A stretch of DNA of 64,000 nucleotides from Manduca sexta (lineage: Eukaryota > Arthropoda > Insecta > Lepidoptera > Sphingidae). The position numbers and the translations under genes are program-made. Each line of letters starts with the position of its first letter. Position 1 is the stretch's first letter. Positions 46,558-59,082 of the stretch are shown one piece after another. The notes under the pieces were generated by a model that saw only the letters and a list, made by a program, of their open reading frames with translations, was not told where the DNA came from and searched no databases. The DNA lies in contig NC_051134.1 of NCBI RefSeq assembly GCF_014839805.1, positions 9,455,170 to 9,519,169 on the forward strand, written 5' to 3'.

Positions 46558-46563
46558 GTGAGT
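46558..46563 (+). other. Splice donor of CenG1A intron 1
   Basis: GTGAGT follows GAAG, a near-consensus U1 site. Reading through gives protein unlike the AGAP family, so conservation ends exactly at this junction. Confidence 0.8.
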
Positions 46564-46759
46564 GGAAAATGTCCGGTTATCCGGCGAACTGGCACCATTG
46601 TTTACGTTCAAAGATGTGCGGTTTCTACGGAGACGCGGCGCGGTGTTTGTTTAGATAAATCACGCTGGATAACCTATATTGTTGAGTCGTGTTTGTTTAT
46701 GATGTCGAACGTGTTTTGTGAGATAACAGTACGTGAATATAGAGAAACGTAAGTTACTT

Positions 46760-48600
46760 TTTATTTATCTTAGTGAAATGCTGTATTGTTTGTTACGATT
46801 GATGCAACCGGTGTATCTAATCTTGGTTATTGATTTGTTTTGGGCTGTATGTGATAAGAGTATTAAGGGTATTTTATAATTTTTTGTAAGCAAATGCAGT
46901 GCTTTGATTGTTTTCTATTTTCCCGCCATACGTCCGCGGATACAAGTATTTTGTAAATTAAAGTCGCCAATCAATCCTCCGACAATGTAACTTCATAAGG
47001 GTTGGATTCAAGTTCTGTCATCACAATTCAGAACCACGACATACAGCGTTTCCACAAATTTCAAACTAGAAACAAAATTAAACATAAGTACATCTTAGTT
47101 CGAAGTCTGATCCGACGCCCACACATTCCCTAACGCGTTCATGCATGCACAAAACCTATCGAAATTATTTGCTCTAATTTATAATTTTAACAAAATAACA
47201 GCTAACATTCGGTATCGAAATGAACTTATTAAAAATACAACAGCAGCAATAAATGTGTCCCACTTTGAAAGTATTATGAAATAAATACCAGTAGGGCCCG
47301 AACACACCGCGGTGCCATTAGAGTAGCTCCGTAACCTAGATATTGTTTATACCTAGATCTAGATGTAATTCGTTTTTCTACACCTGAGTAAGAACGGGTC
47401 AAAGACCGGCCATAATCGTAGTATAAATGATTAAGTCTAGTATGGTACAAAAATTACGCTAAAGCAATTTTAAAGAAATTAATCTTTAGTTTGTTGTAAA
47501 ACAATTATGTAAAGTAGGTTTTTGAATGAATTTTACGCAAGAAGAATATGTTTACATTTGAATATCCAAGTAGATAATGCTATAATATTAGGCACAAATC
47601 AAACTGAAATGTATCTTATAATTCTAAAATTTAAGACTCAAACATCTGATCTTTAGAATCTACGAACAAAGATACTTCTTACGAGAAGGAATCTAGATAT
47701 GGGGTGAGACATCTAAATCTTCAATCATAAGAATCAACCGGTTAATAAATCACTTATATATTATGTCAATTGCAACATAAAATACTTATACACTAGTTAT
47801 TTGCGGTACGAAGGAACTTTAATTTCAACTATGCTGGCCTTCAAAATGGACAAAATAAAATAACAAGGTGAGAATTCATCCTTACGTTGCAAAAAAGATT
47901 TGTAAGCGAAAAGAAATCCCACGTCATTGTCGCACTCCAATTTGAAGTCTCTGCAATTCGCGTTTTTAAACAAGTGGCCGGAACGATTTGCCTAAGTTAT
48001 TTCTTTTTTAAATCCAGTAATATTAATATAAAGGTTTATCCGACTAGGATATTAAGTAATGGAAGCTCCTGCCAGTTCACAGCCCGGTTCGCTATCAATT
48101 ATCATTAATCCGTAGACTGCACGGTTTTACTTAAACTATTATTAAAACTGAACTAATTGATTTTATGCATGACTACGCTAATTTCTACAATTAGTGCTTC
48201 AAATCTCAAAATTCTTCTACAATTAGGAAGCTACATTATTCCTAAATGATTTAGGCTGCTTTTGATCATGGACAAAAACCAATTAGACTGACACGCATGC
48301 AAACAAGTAACATCAAAAGCATAAGAATTTTTCGTGGATACGTTAACGCGTGTTGCGCGTACATTCGTAACGTTATGAATATTGAATAATCCACATGCCC
48401 GTCCAGTAATTAGATTACTGTAATTAAAATGATTGCACCGAAGATTGGCCGCGAGTAGAAAACCAATACGGTTTCACGCGACGACACGCGGTTGTAGTCG
48501 TGGAGTCACACGTCAGTTGTGTTATTGATGAAGATGTTCTAGAATCTAGATTAACTGTGCCAGACAGGTGTGGTTTCATTTGTAGTTGTTAGGGTTTTCA
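46760..48600. other. Proximal part of CenG1A intron 1, nothing recognised
   Basis: It is single-copy and AT-rich with no match to the window's repeat families. A slightly GC-richer spot near 48,450-48,510 could be regulatory. Confidence 0.4.
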
Positions 48601-48689
48601 ACGTGGTTAATTAAAAATATGCAGTTCTAGTTATGCTTGTGGCTACGTTAGCATGTAATGTGGAAAAGCAAAATATAGAACTTAGAGAC

Positions 48690-48796
48690 TTAAGATTTTG
48701 TGAAGGATTTGCAAGCAGCTTCCGATAGGTCGATCTGGAAATCTTTGGGAGATGCCCATGTTCAGCAGTGGACATTCTGCGGCTGATAATGATGTG
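48690..48796 (-). mobile_element. LINE-associated repeat (family G)
   Basis: The minus strand reads CATTATCAGCCGCAGAATGT, then CCACTGCTGAACATGGGCAT and CTCCCAAAGATTTCCAGATC. This is a widespread lepidopteran retroelement 3' signature, recalled from memory. The 92-codon frame on this strand reads through it. Confidence 0.65.
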
Positions 48797-49453
48797 GATT
48801 TTTCGAAATCTGAGTAGTATTTCCAAAGTTAATATATTTTCATAAAACATGTTCAAAGGACAACCTGTATCTTCCACATCGTCTTCCATAATGTGTTATG
48901 GACATAGTCGTTGCCATTAAAGCCAGGAAACTGTTATTACAACTGAGGTAATTGGACTAATGTAAACATATGACACAGAACTCCGTGGCAAGTTCGTGGA
49001 AGTTTCGAATTTGACTCCTCAAACAACAGGAACTATATTATCAAGGCGACCTTCGTCTGCGATGAATTATTCTAAGGAATTAGAGATATTTGATTATCTT
49101 AATTATCGTGATATTTTATTTATTTTATAGTAAAACTTTAAATATAATGTTTAAGCCTAGTGAAATAAATGAGGCAAATTATTATAGTATTCAATTATTA
49201 AAATAAATAAGACTATGGCGTCACTGCCTCGTAAATCATACAATTAAATATATTAATCTCAAACTATCATCACTTTTCGGATCAACAATTCCATTTAGAT
49301 CTTGTTATAGATTGTGGAAATGATTTCAAATATTTTTTTGTTAATATTTCGTCTATTTGTAATAACAGTCGTGTAAAAACGACCTCGTCAATGTCTGACG
49401 AACAATAAATTATTTTACGATTTGTTGTCAAAGTTTATTGTGCGTTTTACAAA

Positions 49454-49573
49454 ATGCCAGCAGTTTTATGGCCGCCTGTGCTTGTCACGCACGTAATTCT
49501 GAAGCTTATGTTCCGTTTGCGGTGCCTCGGGCGAGGCAGGGACGCTGGCTGCAGCCGTGAGCCGTCGCCTGAG
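49454..49573 (+). promoter_or_regulatory. Candidate small exon with ATG and donor
   Basis: An ATG at 49,454 opens a frame through a GC-rich stretch (TGCGGTGCCTCGGGCGAGGC) that ends at CCTGAG|GGTGAG, a donor-like site near 49,574. A second in-frame ATG is at about 49,508. The peptide has no family I recognise. Confidence 0.22.
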
Positions 49574-49869
49574 GGTGAGACTTTTTTGGCATATTCATTT
49601 CCATTGAAGCCTCAATTATTCGTTTAGATTTTAGTGCTGACTTCTTGCATCAGTGGAGCAGCGATAGACGTATGAAAACAGCCTTTACCCTTGGACTGAT
49701 CAGATGAATTCGCATCTTCCATTCACGTTTTAAATGGCAAACGTGACGAACAAATTTAATTATAATTTATAATCTCCAGACGGATTCAATACCCAATGTC
49801 CGATTCGACACTGGCCAGTATATTTGTCACGAATGTTTTGTCTGCGGTTCTTCATAGCAGTTTCAATGC

Positions 49870-50091
49870 GTGAACGTTCGTGCCTATACATTTAAACATT
49901 ACACATTGAGCACTGTAATTTGTCTGACTGCGTCCGAAGTCCTGTCAACAGACATGAGAACTTGTCTTCATAGTTGCTATTTTCGGACCGAGTTTCAACC
50001 GTGCAAATTAAAAATAAGCACCGACCGCGAAGTAAAGTCGACGTCACGCGACAACACGCCGACATTCAGATCTTTACGAGCCGCACGGTAA
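49870..50091 (+). promoter_or_regulatory. Candidate exon with strong splice donor
   Basis: The sequence is open in one frame up to GCACG|GTAAGTT at about 50,090, a near-perfect donor. Composition is richer in GC than its flanks and no repeat family matches. There is no ATG near the start in this frame other than at about 49,954. It may be an alternative leader exon of CenG1A or chance. Confidence 0.25.
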
Positions 50092-50738
50092 GTTATAAAA
50101 ACGGCAATATCTCCAAGCGACCTACTCCATTCCGCCGTGTAATATTTTTCTTTGTTTTAAACGGTTTGTTATTAAAGTTGGCTTACTTTATTGCTTCCTT
50201 ATTGTTATTCCTTCGGTAATCTTATCGCAGCGGCCTCCCAACTTAAATATTGCTTTGTGCTTAAAGAAAAAACCTTACGCTGTTGGTACGGCACGCCTTG
50301 CGAGTCGCGTGGAATTTATTAAGTGTACTTTGAACAGTTTTTATACGTGCATTGTGTTCGGCGAGTTTAAACCGAATTGCAATTGTCATTTTTATTTATT
50401 TTTTAATGTTTTTTATCATCTTAGCAATAATTGTGTTAAACACTTAAAACCACATTAAACCATATTGAGTATTTATGGTCGTATAATAAGGAAAGAAAAA
50501 ATAATTTTCCGAATACAATTATGATTCAATACTAAAATTATTGTCCTGTTATTGGCAATAAATAAATCAAAAATTATTTAACTGTTTATTCGAAGTCACT
50601 AATAAAATAAACGTCAAAGTATCTAATATCTACTTGAGTAAAATTCAAACACAACTCGCTATAAACATCATCCCATCCGATGACAGTTGCAATAACCGAA
50701 ACAAATCAATCATTTAAAATTACTAAAGCGACTCGCCC

Positions 50739-50875
50739 TTACGTACCTCCCTCTCGACTTTGATTTAATTGAACATACCTCGCCACCATTAATCTAGGAG
50801 ACGACGCGGATGCTCTTACCCCATTCCCTGACGCATTGATGTCTAATTAATGTGAAATGTTTCGGAATTCAATAT
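50739..50875 (+). repeat. Duplicated intronic block, left copy
   Basis: It matches 51,456-51,589 by ordered motifs: CTTTGATTTAAT, ACATACCTC, GATGC-CTC/CTT-ACCCCAT, GACGCAT, GTCTAATTAATGTGAA and GGAATTCAAT. The copies flank an AT microsatellite inside the CenG1A intron. Confidence 0.75.
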
Positions 50876-50950
50876 GTAAAGCGTTTTAAAATATTTTGTT
50901 TGTTAATCTTTTAAATCATCATAAAAGTTTGCCAAATATATTTTTCTATA

Positions 50951-50976
50951 TATATATATCTATTATAATATATACA
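50951..50976. repeat. Short TA-rich microsatellite
   Basis: An interrupted (TA)n run, about 200 bp before the long AT tract. Confidence 0.7.
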
Positions 50977-51004
50977 CTGCTGCACTTACCACATGTTAAT
51001 TGAT

Positions 51005-51120
51005 GACTTGCTTTAACCCGCGGCTCGGCACGTGTAAAATCTCGTTCCCGGAATACATAATACCATATAGGCATAAAGTAGCTTATTAGTGTTCAAGAGT
51101 TTTCAGAAGAGGATTAGTAA
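51005..51120 (+). mobile_element. Family E-like LINE 3' fragment inside the CenG1A intron
   Basis: TTTAACCCGCGGCTCGGCAC, GGAATACATAATACCATATA and AGTAGCTTATTAGTG follow the family order, diverged. Confidence 0.5.
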
Positions 51121-51172
51121 TTCCTATGAAAGAAATAAAACTATTTTGATATAATATTTTATTACGGATTTA

Positions 51173-51295
<123 letters not shown>

Positions 51296-51455
51296 TAGGT
51301 GGGTGTAGATCAGAAAAAAGGAATTTTTGCTTACGATAGTACCCGGACGACCAACTTCATCATCTGATATTATGTGATCCCCACTTGGAAAGTTATCATG
51401 ACATTCCTGATTTTCTAACCTGAAACAATTTTGATATTAAAATAACAGGAACTCT

Positions 51456-51589
51456 CTTACCTACCTGCTTTGATTTAATATCGGACATACCTCTCCACAA
51501 TGAATGTAACAAACAACGCTGATGCCCTCACCCCATCCCACGACGCATCGACGTGTAATTAACGTGAAGCGTCTTGGAATTCAATTTAA
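51456..51589 (+). repeat. Duplicated intronic block, right copy
   Basis: It is a diverged copy of 50,739-50,875 in the same orientation. A sequence-specific element or a conserved regulatory duplication could explain it. Confidence 0.75.
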
Positions 51590-54500
51590 CCGACGCGACG
51601 CGATGCTACATCCAATAATATTTTGAATCGAAACCAAATTAATTACTTAGAAGTTTCAATAAGGATTACCAGTGGGATATACCGGCTCTCCGGTATTGTA
51701 TTTATAGTCTGTTTGTATGGAAATAATCCCGTTTGATTCGGCGTGTGGGACGATATTTGTCGTGTGTTGATTGGCTTATTTGTGGGGTTACTTGTTGCTC
51801 GGTATATTGTATAATTCCATTTGAATAATTAGCTTATTCTAGTCTACATTTTGTTGATTTATTGGTTTTGTGGTATAATGTTACGACTGTAAAATTAATG
51901 AATCTCATCCCAATAGTTGGATTTTTGTTAATGACAGGTGGATAACCTGGAATTGGTAGTCTGCCCGGTATAGTAATATATACCCTTGCCATTATAATGG
52001 GCTTCATATAGAGGGACATATCTAAAGTGACCTACTTGATCCTCTACCTCTTTATTCTATGAAATATAAACTTCATGGCAATCCACAGGTCCCTTCATCA
52101 TGAAAGGTTAATTATCACACTGATCCCATTCCCAAAGTTCTTCATATAAAATAATGCCAGAAATTATGATGTCTTGATAGAGGACTTTGCAAGCCAAACC
52201 GAGTTTAAATGAATTATTGCTTCAATTAGTCACGATAAATTCAAAATTCTAGAATTCATTATACAAGACCATAAAATGTAAATACGAAACGGTCAAGAGT
52301 GGGCTGGTGTAGTATTAATAGGATTCAGTGGCCGTGTTCTAACTTTATTACCTAACCAGCAACTACATATTAACGGACTTAAACTTCTGTGCTACTTAGT
52401 AGTTAGTGAAATTTGTATGGAACCATTTAGTGGGGAATAACTTGGTCGTCTATTGTATTGGTATTTTATATTGTGACTGTTCTAGTTTTCTGAACGGAAG
52501 TTGAAAATGATAAAGGTAAGAGAACGGTGTAGGCTAAGGTTACAAGACAAGAGGATTCAGTTTTAAAAACCTTTGCTGCTGGTGGGGAATTTCGCAATAT
52601 ATTAAAAATACATTACCGAGGTAATCTGTGGACAGCAATGTGCACTAAAACAGACAGACGTAATTCTGGCGTTCCCTTTGGCGAATGCAGCGGTCCCTCG
52701 TTGCTCCTCAATCGTCATTAAATTTAATTGTAATAGCACCAAAATTATAGAAATATTATCATGCTGCGAAGAGACTTGAAATTTAATTCAAGGATACGTC
52801 GTATATCCATTACCAAAGCTTTTACCACAGATTTTCATTATTTGAATTTATATTGAAATAAAATGCTTTTGCATAAACTTAAATTGAATGTGAGTATGAT
52901 GTAGCAGTTTCTTTTGAACGTTAGTCGCAGTGTTTACGTCGTGTTACGTGTTTGTATAAACGGATAACTACGTGCACCAAGGTTCATTCTATTACTACAG
53001 ACAAGTTAATCGAATGAAGGTATCTACCTTCAGGGCATCTGCCCTTCAGCGCAATCAGCTGAATATGTAATCAAACTGTGAAATATCTAACCTAGTTACA
53101 TAATGTAATTAACTTTAATTATACCATTAGTTATTGCTGCTTAAACATCGTGGTAAGATTTAATTGGGAGTTCATGGATCAAATTTAATTCGACGTCGCA
53201 TTTACTTCTGACTTAATTTGGAAAAAAAGTCCAACCTGAATCCGTACGGGCACAATTTCAAAATTCAACCAAAGCTCGAGCATTTTAAATATCCAAATCC
53301 TACAATTTTGATGTATCTATCTGGAAATGAAATACCACGACATCGTAGATTTAATATCGCTTGACTTAAGAGACGATAGTTGGAAAAACCAACAATTTAA
53401 AATGCCATTTCTCCCTGTGGCAAGTTTGACTGCACTTTTGTTCGAGAAAGCTGTCGATCCTCGGCATGATCGTGGGATGCCTCTCGTGAAAGTTCGCTCG
53501 CAGTGTCATTACGTAAAACAGTGTTCGGCTTTAACGATTATTTCTGAAACACCCCGTGAAGTTGATGAATAACTTTTATTTCTTTTTGTGTAGTTTTCTT
53601 TACGTCGGGTAGTATTGATAAACATTTGTGGCGTAATGCGCCGAGATTAGCTATAGGCAGTTAAAAAATCGATTGTTTAAAGTCTGATGAAGACCATGAA
53701 ATAAATTAGCTGCAGACATGAAATCGTCTCTGATAGTAGGCTTGACATTACCACATGTGGTAAAACTGAACAGAGAGGATTCTCATTCTTGTTTCTAAAC
53801 TTAATGATAGGTAACTATTGTTCTCATGACAAATCTCCTCTCTTATTTTATATTTCCTATTTAATTTTGCTTCAATACTTACTTAGGTTTTTTAAACGTT
53901 ATCTCAGTAATTCCACACTTTAATACACAAATAACAATATTATGAATGTGTATTAATGCAAGCGTTCCTATTTCTCATGCATACATTATGCATATACCCA
54001 TATAAGTGTGCGCGTGACCGAGAAAAACCTCGCTTTTCCAATGCCTGCAGTAATCCAATAATAATCTGTGTTTATTGTTTAGATCGCCGCGGCCTTGTAT
54101 ACCCACTTGTGTCAATTTCAAAGCGAAACCTGTAAAGTGTTGTGTTGATGTGTTGAAGAGTGGATATTTTACGCATTTGGTTGCAAAGTTAGGTTTAGGG
54201 TTAAACTTTAATGTTTGAAAAAGAACTTACCAAAATACAGAATTATATTTAGTGGTAATATTTATGAATGGATTCGAAATTATTCCTTTGATTGAAAATA
54301 TACTATGCAGTATTTATTTATTATATTTCCATAAATATAGTATTATTGTGTGATGATTATAACATGTACAATCAAATGAAAGCATTTTAACATTTGCGTG
54401 TTCATAGTTATGTAAACACCCCTTTGCAATACAGAAAATATTGCGTATGTAAATTAATAAAGTTTAAAGGTGTCACAGTATACATACTACCTCCGAATAG

Positions 54501-54690
54501 GAACCATTGGAGGGGACGTAGCTAACCAGGTAACATCTGCCTGATTGGAGATCTTCCCTTCCATAAAGAAACGCAACCATCTGTTCCTCTACAGTGGCGA
54601 CAACCTATACACCGCTACAGTGTGCTTCAAAAACAAAAAAGGAATTGATTATGAATCATAGGTGGTATTTGTTTAAATATACATCCAAAA
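51590..54690. other. CenG1A intron 1, mostly unrecognised
   Basis: An 81-codon frame at 53,327-53,572 has an ATG and ordinary composition but no acceptor, donor or domain that I can support. A small fold-back, CTACCTTCAGGGCATCTGCC, lies near 53,022. Confidence 0.4.
53748..53763. promoter_or_regulatory. 16-bp palindrome around CACATGTG
   Basis: TTACCACATGTGGTAA is perfectly self-complementary and contains an E-box-like CACATGTG core. Single site. Confidence 0.35.
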
Positions 54691-54695
54691 GTCAC

Positions 54696-54749
54696 ACACT
54701 TATACCTATGCGACACATTAGGGCTAATGTGTCGCAAAGGTACAAGTGT
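54696..54749. repeat. Strong hairpin, 25-bp arms and 4-bp loop
   Basis: 54,696-54,720 and 54,725-54,749 are inverted repeats with two mismatches in 25, around GGGC. Open frames on both strands here share residues because of the symmetry. It could be a tiny MITE core or cruciform; the loop is short for a microRNA precursor. Confidence 0.8.
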
Positions 54750-55044
54750 GCGGTATCGCGAATGGTGTTTGGTTGAACACCCACACCCGAAATAAATATT
54801 TGAAGACCACATTAGATTACCTAAATCTAGGGTTTAGTGTTTGACAGTTTATAAAAAAAGGGTTGCTTGGAGTTTATGATAAGGCACGAAGTGTTTAGTC
54901 CCAAAACATTGAGTGTTATTGGTCAATTTATGTTAATTTCTTGTGGCTTACGATTGTTCCTGTTGGAAGTAGAATGGACTCACAAAATGATGTCGCGGGT
55001 TTAATTTAGTCGATAGTATTTTGGACTTTTTAAAATACGCCTGA

Positions 55045-55140
55045 TTTTATTTATCGCTCGCTTTAACGACGAAGGAAAACAGCGTAATCTGCATGACGGA
55101 GAGATTTTTGAGGAATTCCATCGTGCATTCACATAAGGCA
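55045..55140 (+). mobile_element. Family B SINE relic
   Basis: TATCGCTCGCTTTAACGACG and AAGGAAAACAGCG match the family B body. Flanks are too diverged to extend the match. Confidence 0.5.
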
Positions 55141-55317
55141 TAAATGGCGTCACATTATTAAATGAGGTCTTTTTCCTTCATTGAGACACAATATGGATCT
55201 GATATAACCATAATTATACCTTCACAACCACGGTCTTACAAAGATGTTACATGGACATTTAAAATGTAAATACAGCGATTAAATTACGGGAACAATCCGT
55301 CTTTAAATAATTCAGCG

Positions 55318-55400
55318 CTGCGACCGGGAATCAGGCCCGGGACTTGTCGTCTCGAGACACCGATTGGCTCCGAGATGACAAATTTCCCAGCCAATTGGGT
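55318..55400 (-). mobile_element. tRNA-like SINE relic
   Basis: The minus strand has CCCGGGCCTGATTCCCGG, a B-box/T-arm-like stretch, after a CTCGGAGCCAATCGGTG segment. It resembles the head of an old tRNA-derived SINE. No intact A box. Confidence 0.35.
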
Positions 55401-56920
55401 CGGCAAACTATTAAGTTTAGCCTACGTACAATTTGAACTACATTATTTAGAACGTAGAGTTCTGTATACGTAGTACGACGTTCAAATGCTTTCGACGCTT
55501 AAGGACCATTAATAGACGATGAATTGACGTTTCGTAAAGAGTTGAGGACATTCCGGACATTCAGGCTTCCGAGATCATTGACGGGCAACGTTTAATATGA
55601 TGTAACAAAGATTTTTTTTTTTAAATTTGCAGAACTTAGTTATTCTTTGACAAGTTGGATAAAACAGACAAGTAACACGGTTTGAAATAACAAGTTTGCT
55701 TTCGCACAAAATATGTCACTCCGAAATACATATTACATTCAGGTCACGGTATTGAAGCATCACAGGTCCCTCGTGGCTCTTATGTCCACGAAATAAAAAT
55801 TGCATCTCTGTGTGAAATTCAATTCATAAATATGTGTGTTGTGGTATTTATTTATTAATTTAGGTACATATATTTGAACTGAGTTGTTAAATATAGGTTA
55901 AAAAATCTTGTGCGACCTTTACCAAATTATCAAGAAGGAAGAGAAGAAGGATATCCTGTGCAATTATATAAAAAAAAATGTAATTAAAAAGTATTTAATA
56001 TACAAATATATGCTTTATTCACAAGGCCATTAATTTTATTTTTCGTTATAGTTGTTCCCTGTTCAAATGATTCTGTTCAAGCCAGTACGAATAAGTGAAT
56101 GTATTTCGTCATAAAATTCCAGTACTCATGACGTTTTTTTACGTCTCTGTATAATATAAATGTCAGATGTGCGTGTAACGTGTTAGCCGTCATTTCAGAT
56201 TATGTTTGTAATTTAATAACCACTTTATATAATTGAATTATGCTATTTATGACGGAATAATTTGACGCTAAGAGAGAGAGATTGATAGATCTACTTTACT
56301 TTTTTTTAAATAATTCAGTGTAGAAACACATCTCAATTGAGATGATTAAGCTTGACATGATCTGAGCGAATGGTACGCAATAATTACTTTGAACTACAAA
56401 ATATAATATGTATAGCGCGAACAAATAATTTGAGATACTTTGAGTTGCACTGATAATTTTGTATTACAATTTTGTCCTGACCAGTCTTTTAAAATGTTAA
56501 ACACACAACTTTTTACCGTATTACACTGAAATTAAACAACTCATTGTTTGCAACCGCCTTGCGTGTAAATTATTTTATTTCTAGTAATTTTACGAGGTCT
56601 GTAAATTTAACACCTTTTCGTATAAATGCTTCTTTTTTCTTACTTCGAACAGGTTCATTGACCTGGTACAATTTTAACTTAATTTTATACACTGTATCAT
56701 TCTTGAATATTTATTATTAAAATGCTATATAAGTATATGGGGTTAAGTCTATCCTCAACAAAGCTGGTCTAATGCCAAATGTTACCATATCAAAACCTTT
56801 CAAATACTTAACACAACAAAAAAATCAATACCTATTTCGATCGGCATTTGCCATTAACGCGTTCACGAAGCAATCGATGCACCGAAACGTGACATTAGCA
56901 TAATTTTGACCATTGACCAC
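55401..56920. other. CenG1A intron 1, AT-rich and unrecognised
   Basis: No repeat family or coding frame is visible. Confidence 0.45.
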
Positions 56921-57094
56921 GCTATAAATGGCCGACCGAAACCGGTCGGTCGGACGCGGCGCAACGCGTCCCATACGACACCAAACAAAGCGCAAGGCCA
57001 CGGTCAATACATTATTTAACTGTATCACCAGTCGTGTGCGCACTTTGGGTCCTTCGAGCCGGATGGTTAGCGCATCGAACGGCCAAACTTGCTT
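56921..57094 (+). promoter_or_regulatory. Candidate alternative promoter and first exon in the CenG1A intron
   Basis: A GC-rich, non-repetitive block starts with CTATAAATGG, a TATA-like element, and ends at CTT|GTAAGT, a strong splice donor at 57,095. An open frame from ATG 56,928 stays open through the block to a stop right at the donor (57 codons, basic and Ser/Arg-rich); ATG 57,063 is in the same frame. From either ATG the donor phase is 2, which does not match the phase-1 junction of the CenG1A exon, so a transcript spliced to CenG1A exon 2 would probably treat it as a non-coding leader. Confidence 0.35.
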
Positions 57095-57944
57095 GTAAGT
57101 GATTGCGTGCTTGTATGTGTGTTAAATTGCTAATGGGCGGTTTTATTTATTGTGGGAATTATTGGTTTAAAAATTAAGTTCTCGAGTGTAGTAAGTTGTT
57201 GCAGGGATTATAAGAAGTAGTCAGACGTGAACGAAGTTAATTATTCTTCCAGGTGCATTGCAACTAAATCAGCTATGGTTAGACAACTCTATAATTTTCA
57301 CGTAAACGGCCTATCGTCATATTGATCACACATTACTGCTTCGAGCAACTCACGCGTATTTCTATTATCCCACAGGGAAACTGTTTCCGACACCTCATTG
57401 ATTTCACAGCTCCCACTTAGTCTAGTCTAGACCAGTGAGCCAACAAAAGTATTGATTTATTCACCGCGTCTATTTTCGAATATTTCAGATTTGATTCATA
57501 CTACCAGTTCATAATGTCAATCAGACACTCGCGTACCCGGTTCAGCAATCAACATTAAATCTATTTTAGATGCATATTTCCATTCAAAAGCTAATTTGAC
57601 CGTGTCGCATAAAGTTGTCGGGACCCTTCCCGTTTTGACACCGACGAATCAATAATGCACGCCGGGATGTGTGCGAGGGTGTAGCTACCAATGTCGGTGA
57701 AACGTAACATCGACTGGAGAGAGGAAAATATACTAAATCGATTAATATATTTGGTGAAATATGAAATAACAAAGCATTTACAAAAATATTTATCGTAACT
57801 CTTACAAAACCCTTTGTTGCATTTTAGGATGTCACCGAACAATACATTCGTTTTTTATTGAAACTAAATTCTAATCGCATGAGACAATAAAGGTATTTTG
57901 TTTTAAAATAAAACTACAAGTAAAAGCAGTACGAAACGACGTAT

Positions 57945-58040
57945 CTAATCGATCTATCAGTGCTCAATTTAATCGAGAATTAATTATGTTGTAATCGATA
58001 CAAATCGATTTGAAGATTGATTTTGCGATTAATCGATATC
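57945..58040. promoter_or_regulatory. ATCGAT-rich cluster
   Basis: TAATCGATC, TAATCGAGAA, TAATCGATAC, AAATCGATTT and TTAATCGATATC lie within 95 bp, next to a GC-rich patch. Confidence 0.4.
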
Positions 58041-58049
58041 ATGTTCCCA

Positions 58050-58205
58050 GGTACGTGGAGTTCACGGCGCACCATCTAAAGCGTCATAAAACGATATCGG
58101 TGTTATTTTTTATTGTCGCCACTCCGTGTGCCGCGCCGTGGGCCGCGCCGGCCACGCGTTCAACGCACTCTAATGAATTATTTAGCGAGTCGTTTTTGCG
58201 TTGCG
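58050..58205 (+). promoter_or_regulatory. GC-rich single-copy patch
   Basis: It contains GTGCCGCGCCGTGGGCCGCG followed by CCGGCCACGCG, with many CpG, in an AT-rich intron. An open frame of 73 codons crosses it but gives no known domain. It directly follows an ATCGAT-rich cluster (57,945-58,040). Possible promoter or enhancer. Confidence 0.3.
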
Positions 58206-59082
58206 AGATTAACTATCGGTTTCTATGTTGAATGTTGACGATCGCTCGCGTTTTGTTGTGACGCCGTTTTTTTGAACCATATTTTTCAATAGATTTTGTA
58301 TAGCCTTTGTATCTGCGGCGCCTGACTGGCTTTCATGTGCTGATTTTTTTGAATAAACACTAGACTTTTGTTTGGGTTTATATCTCCCACATGTTATTAA
58401 TTATTTTATATTCTCTTCTACTTTATACTTCTAAATATTGTTTATTTTTAGTTCACTTGGACTCTCGGCAATAGAAATTTACAAAACAGTGTCATGAACC
58501 CATACGAAATCTTGCAATACGAGAGATACACCACCAGTTAAATGACATACGTCGAATGAACTTCCCAAGTCGCACAGGTTGGCGCAAACGCTTGTTCTCG
58601 TTACACGAACTCCAGTCTACAATACTTGAAATCGGAAAATTGGAAACGTGCTCAACGTAGTCTAAATTCCTCCGCTTGTGACGTTTTATTAAATTTCAAG
58701 TCTGCATCTACATTATCTTAAGCATTGCGATAATACTACGCAATCCCGTATATGTGTAGTGTAAAAAGTAACTTAGTCCGCGAAGTCGTTACGCCTTAAT
58801 GGCACTATGAACGCTCCGTGTAAATGAAGTTGTGATAGATCGTACGTTTGGTTTACTTTCTAGTGTGAAATGTTGATATTCATACTTAGGTCTGTCATTG
58901 TCTTTATGTGTTATTCGGTGTCAGGAAAGTCTTCTGTGGTGATGAAAAGCTGAGTAAAGCATTATAGAGTTTTTAGAGCATTATTTTGTACACATTTATT
59001 ATTTATGTTGTTATTGTGATCTCCAAACTCCTACTGATGTTTAAAAAATACTTTACACAAATATAAATTGCTTACAACTATA

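Noticed and set aside
46224..46598. 124-codon minus-strand frame
   Set aside because: It is the antisense shadow of the CenG1A exon.
54594..54812. Overlapping plus and minus frames with similar residues
   Set aside because: The similarity comes from the hairpin at 54,696-54,749, not from a gene.
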